A stretch of 9,115 nt of DNA from CAZESH01 sp964514665 (lineage in GTDB: Bacteria; Bacillota; Bacilli; Paenibacillales; KCTC-25726). Every line of letters starts with the position of its first letter. Within the stretch, counting starts at the first letter, position 1. Where the stretch lies: contig CAZESH010000170.1 of assembly GCA_964514665.1 (NCBI GenBank), positions 1 to 9,115 of the forward strand, read 5' to 3'. The notes under the pieces are model-generated. The model saw only the letters and a program-made list of their open reading frames with translations. It was not told the origin of the DNA and did not search any database. This document shows positions 5,818 to 9,115 of the stretch, in pieces. The translations under genes were made by a program, and so were the position numbers.

Positions 5818-6288
5818 TTGCCAGAACATCCAATACAAGGACTTATGCAAACCGCAATGGAAAACATCAAGGAAATGGTTGATGTGAATACGATTGTGGG
5901 TGATCCGGTTGAAACGCCCGATGGAAGCGTAATTTTACCGATTTCAAAAGTCGGTTTCGGCTTTGCCGCCGGCGGCAGTGATTTTGTTTTGGACAAGGAT
6001 CAGGAAGAATCGCCATCCAAAAACGACGAGCAGAATGCCAAAATCGCCCTTCCCTTCGGCGGCGGCAGCGGCGGCGGCGTTTCTATCACCCCGATCGCAT
6101 TTTTGGTTGTCAACAGTCTCGGCGTCAAGGTGGTGCCTCTGGACAACAGCACTCACCTGTACGAACGCTTGATTGATTCCGCCCCACAGGTGTTTGAGAA
6201 AATTCAATCGATGATAAAGGGCGGCACGAACACTGCCGGAGCCGGAGCAAATACGATGACGAACAACGGCGGCAATCCGATGATGTAA
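5818..6288 (+). CDS. ytfJ: Sporulation protein YtfJ (GerW family)
   Basis: Small soluble spore protein of the GerW/Spore_YtfJ family. It has no known enzymatic activity; as I recall, related proteins are forespore-made and affect germination or spore resistance. The 156-residue protein shows the family core: PIQGLMQTAMENIKEMVDV at 5–23, NTIVGDPVETPDGSVILPIS at 24–43, and KVGFGFAAGGSDF at 44–56. A charged loop (58–75), a glycine-rich loop PFGGGSGGGVSITP (79–92) and AFLVVNSLGVKVVPLD (94–109) follow. It then has an amphipathic segment and a Gly/Asn/Thr/Met-rich tail (135–156). There is no signal peptide or membrane segment. Translation starts at TTG behind a near-perfect Shine-Dalgarno. A 96-base gap from ytfI contains a candidate sigma-F promoter, so it may also be expressed alone. 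A probable terminator follows directly. Confidence 0.95.
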   Translation: MPEHPIQGLMQTAMENIKEMVDVNTIVGDPVETPDGSVILPISKVGFGFAAGGSDFVLDKDQEESPSKNDEQNAKIALPFGGGSGGGVSITPIAFLVVNSLGVKVVPLDNSTHLYERLIDSAPQVFEKIQSMIKGGTNTAGAGANTMTNNGGNPMM

Positions 6289-6301
6289 GCCAAAGCTTCG
6301 A

Positions 6302-6340
6302 AAGAACGGTTCTTCACCAAATGTGTGGGGGGCCGTTTTT
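6302..6340 (+). terminator. Probable intrinsic terminator after ytfJ
   Basis: AACGG (6305–6309) pairs exactly with CCGTT (6333–6337), extendable outward by A/T and G/T pairs into the T-run 6336–6340. The inside of the hairpin (6310–6332) is weakly structured (CAC/GTG plus G-T pairs). It lies 13–52 bases after the ytfJ stop and separates it from the dacB operon. The loose inner stem lowers confidence. Confidence 0.5.
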
Positions 6341-6354
6341 GTGCTGTTCAAGGG

Positions 6355-6390
6355 ACATAAGTCAGTTGGAAAAGCATATGTATATACAAG
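6355..6390 (+). promoter_or_regulatory. Weak candidate sigma-E-type promoter for dacB–spmAB
   Basis: TATACAAG (6383–6390) matches six of eight positions of the mother-cell sigma-E -10 consensus CATACAHT. Its -35 region is poor: ACATAA at 6355–6360 is too distant, and GTCAGTT at 6361–6367 matches only in part. The B. subtilis dacB operon is known to be sigma-E dependent, which is why I looked here. A start near 6397 would give a leader of about 40 bases. Confidence 0.25.
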
Positions 6391-6422
6391 CAGTGCTTGT
6401 TCAAAAGTTTGGGGATTCGCTT

Positions 6423-6430
6423 GAAGGAGG
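6423..6430 (+). promoter_or_regulatory. Ribosome binding site fixing the dacB start
   Basis: GAAGGAGG lies five bases before ATG 6436. It selects this start over the in-frame ATG at 6397, which would put 13 mostly polar residues before the signal peptide and has no comparable binding site. Confidence 0.85.
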
Positions 6431-6435
6431 AAGCC

Positions 6436-7572
6436 ATGAAACGTATCGCACTCGTTTTTTTCGTATATTTGCTGTTGTTATCCCTGATCGGGAATACCGG
6501 GACCCTTGAAGCAATGCCGGCTCCTCCGCAAATTCATGCGGAAAGCGCGGCGTTGATCGATGTGCAGTCGGGAAGAATTCTCTACAGCAAAAACGGGGAC
6601 CGACATATGCTCATTGCCAGTCTGACCAAAATCATGACAGCCATTGTTGCCATTGAGGCAGGGAATTTATCCGATCGGGTAAAGGTAAGCGGCAGAGCGT
6701 TTGGCGTGGAGGGATCGTCGATTTATTTAAAAAAAGGCGAAGAGATCAGCCTGCAAAATTTAATATACGGTCTGATGCTGAGGTCGGGCAATGATGCGGC
6801 AACTGCGATTGCCGAGCATGTCGGCGGCTCGCTGGAAGGCTTTGTTTATATGATGAACGAGAAGGCCGCAATGCTGGGGATGGATCACTCCCATTTCGCC
6901 AACCCGCACGGTCTTGATGCCAAAGGCCATTATTCCACTGCGGACGACATGGCCAAGCTCACGGCCTATGCGCTGCATAATCCGGTCTTTCAGGATATTG
7001 TCAAAACCAAGGTGAAGACAGTTCCCGATCCCGGTCAAGAATGGAACAGGACTTGGACCAACAAGAATAAAATGCTTTCCCTGTATAAAGGAGCGGACGG
7101 CATGAAAACCGGATATACGAAAAAAGCCCGGCGCTGTCTGGTATCCTCGGCTACGCGGGACGGCAGGCAGCTTGCGGTCGTGACCTTGAACGATCCGGAT
7201 GACTGGGTGGATCATCAGCAATTGCTGGATTACGGGTTCAGCAGCTTTCCCGTAAGACGCATTGTGGAGAAAAACGCACCGATTTCCGGCACCCCGTTTG
7301 TAACCGGGAATACCTTTGATTATCCGCTTGCAGACAGCGAGGTCGCAAGTTTGTCCAAAAAGACGGTCATTTATCCGAATGACGGCATTTCCACAAGGTT
7401 GGGAATCAACGGCCGGCTGGAAATTTACCTGGCCGATGAGAAGGTCGGTTCCGTACCGCTGCTGAAAAGGGAAGATCAATTAGCGGGCCGGTTTTCAGGA
7501 AGCGATAAGAAAAACCAAAGCCTGACTGGAATTTGGCTTTCTGTGCTAAAAGCGTTATTCACTTTTCATTAG
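6436..7572 (+). CDS. dacB: Serine D-alanyl-D-alanine carboxypeptidase, sporulation DacB type
   Basis: Exported S11-family penicillin-binding protein that trims the terminal D-Ala of peptidoglycan stem peptides. In B. subtilis the dacB product (PBP5*) limits cortex cross-linking during sporulation. The 378-residue precursor starts with a signal peptide: MKR, a hydrophobic core at about 4–18, and small residues before about residue 36. The catalytic motifs are all present: SLTK at 62–65 (nucleophile S62, K65), SGN at 117–119 and KTG at 224–226. The C-terminal beta-domain spans about 280–345, and a final hydrophobic stretch (GIWLSVLKALFTF) is a possible membrane anchor. After KTGYTKKA the usual Gly is Arg (R232, giving ARRCLVSSAT). 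spmA and spmB immediately downstream favour DacB over the vegetative DacA or the DacF paralogue. The spmA start is 33 bases after the stop. Confidence 0.95.
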   Translation: MKRIALVFFVYLLLLSLIGNTGTLEAMPAPPQIHAESAALIDVQSGRILYSKNGDRHMLIASLTKIMTAIVAIEAGNLSDRVKVSGRAFGVEGSSIYLKKGEEISLQNLIYGLMLRSGNDAATAIAEHVGGSLEGFVYMMNEKAAMLGMDHSHFANPHGLDAKGHYSTADDMAKLTAYALHNPVFQDIVKTKVKTVPDPGQEWNRTWTNKNKMLSLYKGADGMKTGYTKKARRCLVSSATRDGRQLAVVTLNDPDDWVDHQQLLDYGFSSFPVRRIVEKNAPISGTPFVTGNTFDYPLADSEVASLSKKTVIYPNDGISTRLGINGRLEIYLADEKVGSVPLLKREDQLAGRFSGSDKKNQSLTGIWLSVLKALFTFH

Positions 7573-7605
7573 TCCGACGTATCGTGGATAAGGAGGTCGG
7601 GACCG

Positions 7606-8205
7606 ATGGTCAATCTGATTTGGCTGGTGTTTATTTTGGCCGGATTTGTTTTTGCCGCTCTTAAAGGGGATATCAACCAGGTGACGGATGCCGCGTTCGA
7701 GGGGGCGAAAACCGGAGTGACCGTAAGCTTCGGCTTAATCAGTATCCTGGTGCTGTGGCTGGGCATTATGAAAATAGCCGAAGACGCCGGGCTGCTGAAA
7801 TTGCTTGGCCGCATGCTCAGCCCGGTTATCCGCTTTTTGTTTCCGGGCGTGCCCAAGGATCATCCGGCAATGGGCTATATCCTTTCCAATATGAGCGCCA
7901 ATATGCTGGGCTTGGGCAACGCCGCAACACCCATGGGCATCAAGGCGATGAAAGAATTGCAGAAGCTTAATCCGATCAAGGATACGGCCAGTCCGGAAAT
8001 GTGCACGCTGCTTGCCATCAATACGGCAAGCATTACTTTGATTCCGACGACATTGATCGCCATCCGCATGAATTACCATTCCGCCAATCCGGCGGAAATT
8101 GTCGGCACCACACTGGTCGCCACTTTCATCTCTACCGTAACGGCAATTTTGTTCGATCGTTGGTTCCGGCTAATGGATCGGAATAAAAATCTTCCGAAAG
8201 GATGA
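7606..8205 (+). CDS. spmA: Spore maturation protein A
   Basis: Integral membrane protein of the nucleoside-recognition ('Gate') family. With SpmB it is needed in B. subtilis for normal spore-core dehydration and heat resistance; what it transports is not established. The 199 residues contain several hydrophobic segments, at about 3–19, 38–56, 136–155 and 166–184. Signature stretches are the NMSANMLGLGNAATPMGIKA block at 95–114 and LLAINTASITLIPTT at 135–149. The C-terminus is short and basic (RNKNLPKG). AAGGAGG at 7590–7596 precedes the ATG by nine bases. A six-pair inverted repeat (7573–7578 with 7596–7601) brackets the binding site. The gene lies 33 bases after dacB and six bases before the spmB start, in the same order as the B. 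subtilis dacB–spmA–spmB operon. Confidence 0.96.
   Translation: MVNLIWLVFILAGFVFAALKGDINQVTDAAFEGAKTGVTVSFGLISILVLWLGIMKIAEDAGLLKLLGRMLSPVIRFLFPGVPKDHPAMGYILSNMSANMLGLGNAATPMGIKAMKELQKLNPIKDTASPEMCTLLAINTASITLIPTTLIAIRMNYHSANPAEIVGTTLVATFISTVTAILFDRWFRLMDRNKNLPKG
8196..8202 (+). promoter_or_regulatory. Ribosome binding site for the TTG start of spmB
   Basis: GAAAGGA, within the 3' end of spmA, is nine bases before TTG 8212. An ATG overlapping the spmA stop (8202–8204) is out of frame with spmB, and the next in-frame ATG would remove 15 residues of the first membrane segment. TTG is therefore the best start. Confidence 0.7.
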
Positions 8206-8211
8206 AGCGAT

Positions 8212-8745
8212 TTGCTAAGTGTCATTACCGCCATTTCGGCTTGGGCCATCCCAGTCATGCTCGTTTTTATTCCGCTTTATGCAGCATTCCGCAAAGTTCC
8301 GGTTTACGAATCATTTGTTGATGGAGCGAAGGATGGTTTTGATACGGCTGTCAAGATTATCCCTCATCTCGTCGGGATGCTGACGGCCATTAGCATTTTT
8401 CGCGCATCCGGTGCGATGGAAGCGATGCTGGACTTGATTCGTCCGTTTCTGGATCATTTAGGCGTACCGGGAGAAGTGCTTCCGCTCGCCATTCTCCGTC
8501 CGATTACTGGCGCCGGGTCGCTTGCTTTCACCGCCGACCTGATCAAACAATTCGGGCCGGATTCGATGATCGGCCGGATGGCTTCAACGATCCAGGGCAG
8601 CACCGACACGACCTTGTATGTGCTTACCGTTTACTTCGGCGCGGTAGGCATCCGTAAATCCCGCTATGCGCTTAAAGTGGGGCTGATTTCAGATCTTGTC
8701 GGATTTATCGCCGCCGTTGCGGTTTGTTCTTTTGTATTTAGATAG
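8212..8745 (+). CDS. spmB: Spore maturation protein B
   Basis: Partner membrane protein of SpmA in spore-core dehydration, also of the nucleoside-recognition ('Gate') family; substrate unknown. The 177-residue length matches B. subtilis SpmB closely. Recognisable blocks are KVPVYESFVDGAKDGF at 28–43, KIIPHLVGMLTAISIFRASG at 48–67, LRPITGAGSLAFTADLI at 95–111 and QGSTDTTLYVLTVYFGAVG at 128–146. Hydrophobic segments lie at about 4–24, 50–63, 134–146 and 155–175. Translation starts at TTG, with a binding site inside the spmA tail and only six bases between the genes, so the two are probably coupled. No clear hairpin terminator is seen in the 77 bases before rluB. Confidence 0.95.
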   Translation: MLSVITAISAWAIPVMLVFIPLYAAFRKVPVYESFVDGAKDGFDTAVKIIPHLVGMLTAISIFRASGAMEAMLDLIRPFLDHLGVPGEVLPLAILRPITGAGSLAFTADLIKQFGPDSMIGRMASTIQGSTDTTLYVLTVYFGAVGIRKSRYALKVGLISDLVGFIAAVAVCSFVFR

Positions 8746-8752
8746 GCAAAAC

Positions 8753-8781
8753 TTGTGATTCGCGCCCCGGACAGTTATCAT
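8753..8781 (+). promoter_or_regulatory. Candidate sigma-A promoter for rluB
   Basis: TTGTGA (8753–8758; 4 of 6 to TTGACA), a 17-base spacer and TATCAT (8776–8781; 5 of 6 to TATAAT). A start near 8788 would give a leader of about 35 bases. It would let the housekeeping gene rluB be expressed independently of the sporulation operon upstream. Confidence 0.5.
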
Positions 8782-8822
8782 TAATGAAGAATCTGTGAAA
8801 ACAACTGGGGTGAATCCATTAA

Positions 8823-9115
8823 ATGGAAAGATTGCAAAAAGTGATGGCGCAGGCCGGCATTGCATCCCGCAGAAAATGCGAGGAAATGATTCTCTCCGGC
8901 AAGGTCGAAGTCAATGATCTGCCCGTTACCGAGCTGGGTGTAAAAGTAGATGTGAAAACGGACGTGATTAAAGTCAACGGAAGAATGCTCCGTACGGAAA
9001 AACACGTCTATTTGCTGTTTCATAAACCAAAGGGCGTCATAACCGCGATGAGCGATCCGAAAGGGAGAAAGTGCGTTGCCGATTTTGTCTCCTCCATCAA
9101 GGAGCGCGTGTATCC
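8823..9115 (+). CDS. rluB: 23S rRNA pseudouridine synthase RluB, 5' part (cut by window end)
   Basis: RluB-type enzymes make a pseudouridine in helix 93 near the peptidyl-transferase centre of 23S rRNA. Ninety-seven codons are visible before the window ends, out of roughly 240 expected. The N-terminal S4 RNA-binding domain (about 2–48) starts MERLQKVMAQAGIASRRKCE and includes GKVEVNDLPVTELG at 26–39. The catalytic domain begins with VYLLFHKPKGVIT at 62–74. The partial sequence ends at RVY (95–97); the catalytic Asp, normally in a GRLD motif just after this point, lies outside the window. A TAA codon sits directly before the ATG in frame, so the start cannot be further upstream. GGGGTG at 8807–8812 is a modest binding site ten bases away. 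RluB is favoured over RsuA/RluF by the N-terminal match and by its position after spmB, as in B. subtilis (ypuL). Confidence 0.93.
   Translation, partial: MERLQKVMAQAGIASRRKCEEMILSGKVEVNDLPVTELGVKVDVKTDVIKVNGRMLRTEKHVYLLFHKPKGVITAMSDPKGRKCVADFVSSIKERVY

Noticed and set aside
6056..6080. GGC/GGCGGC repeat tract in ytfJ as a possible G-rich structural element.
   Set aside because: It simply encodes the Gly-rich loop PFGGGSGGG in frame; there is no sign of repeat instability or regulatory role.
6397..6435. An upstream start for dacB.
   Set aside because: It would place polar residues before the signal peptide, and the strong SD at 6423–6430 sits inside this extension, pointing to ATG 6436.
6760..7479. 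A 239-codon minus-strand open frame opposite dacB.
   Set aside because: It overlaps the SGN and KTG motifs of dacB in the opposite strand and has no recognisable protein features or convincing binding site.
8781..9023. A minus-strand open frame at the window end.
   Set aside because: It mirrors the start of rluB, which has clear S4-domain and HKPKG motifs on the plus strand.
1..9115. A hidden novel system such as defence, mobile element, retron, CRISPR or toxin–antitoxin.
   Set aside because: The gene list is contiguous, conserved housekeeping and sporulation content with short gaps. I found no direct repeats, transposase, reverse transcriptase, integrase or small paired genes on either strand.

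Overview
The window is a run of vegetative and sporulation genes, all on the + strand, from an endospore-forming Firmicute. Gene content and order match the rib–scp–dacB–spm–rluB segment of the Bacillales chromosome. The moderate GC content (about one half, judged by eye), the ribDE-BA-H order, the absence of ribT, and a ytfI–ytfJ pair between scpB and dacB suggest a Paenibacillaceae-type organism rather than Bacillus subtilis itself. That placement is inference. Twelve protein genes fill almost the whole window, and the longest gap between genes is about 150 bases. I see no tRNA, rRNA, insertion sequence, prophage, CRISPR array or defence genes.

Region 1 (9–3530) is a complete riboflavin operon: ribD, ribE, ribBA and ribH, separated by 1–38 bases. 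Together they convert GTP and ribulose 5-phosphate to riboflavin. The operon's promoter, and any FMN riboswitch, would lie upstream of base 1 and cannot be seen. Region 2 (3560–4925) holds scpA and scpB, the two non-SMC subunits of the bacterial condensin. They overlap by 32 bases. They follow ribH after only 29 bases with no terminator in between, so they probably share its transcript. A hairpin followed by T-runs near 4965–5019 probably ends this unit.

Region 3 (5053–6288) holds a DUF2953 membrane protein (ytfI) and a GerW/YtfJ-family spore protein. Sequences resembling forespore sigma-F promoters precede each of them. A probable terminator follows ytfJ at 6302–6340. Region 4 (6436–8745) is dacB–spmA–spmB, the spore-cortex maturation operon known in B. 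subtilis to control cortex cross-linking and spore-core dehydration. Region 5 (8823 to the window end) is the 5' part of rluB, a 23S rRNA pseudouridine synthase, behind a plausible sigma-A promoter.

Overall this is an ordinary conserved chromosomal region. I find no convincing new system. The points worth a second look concern transcription layout (riboflavin genes linked to condensin genes, and possible sigma-F promoters, one of them overlapping a terminator), the position of ytfIJ, and a few residue changes in otherwise canonical enzymes.
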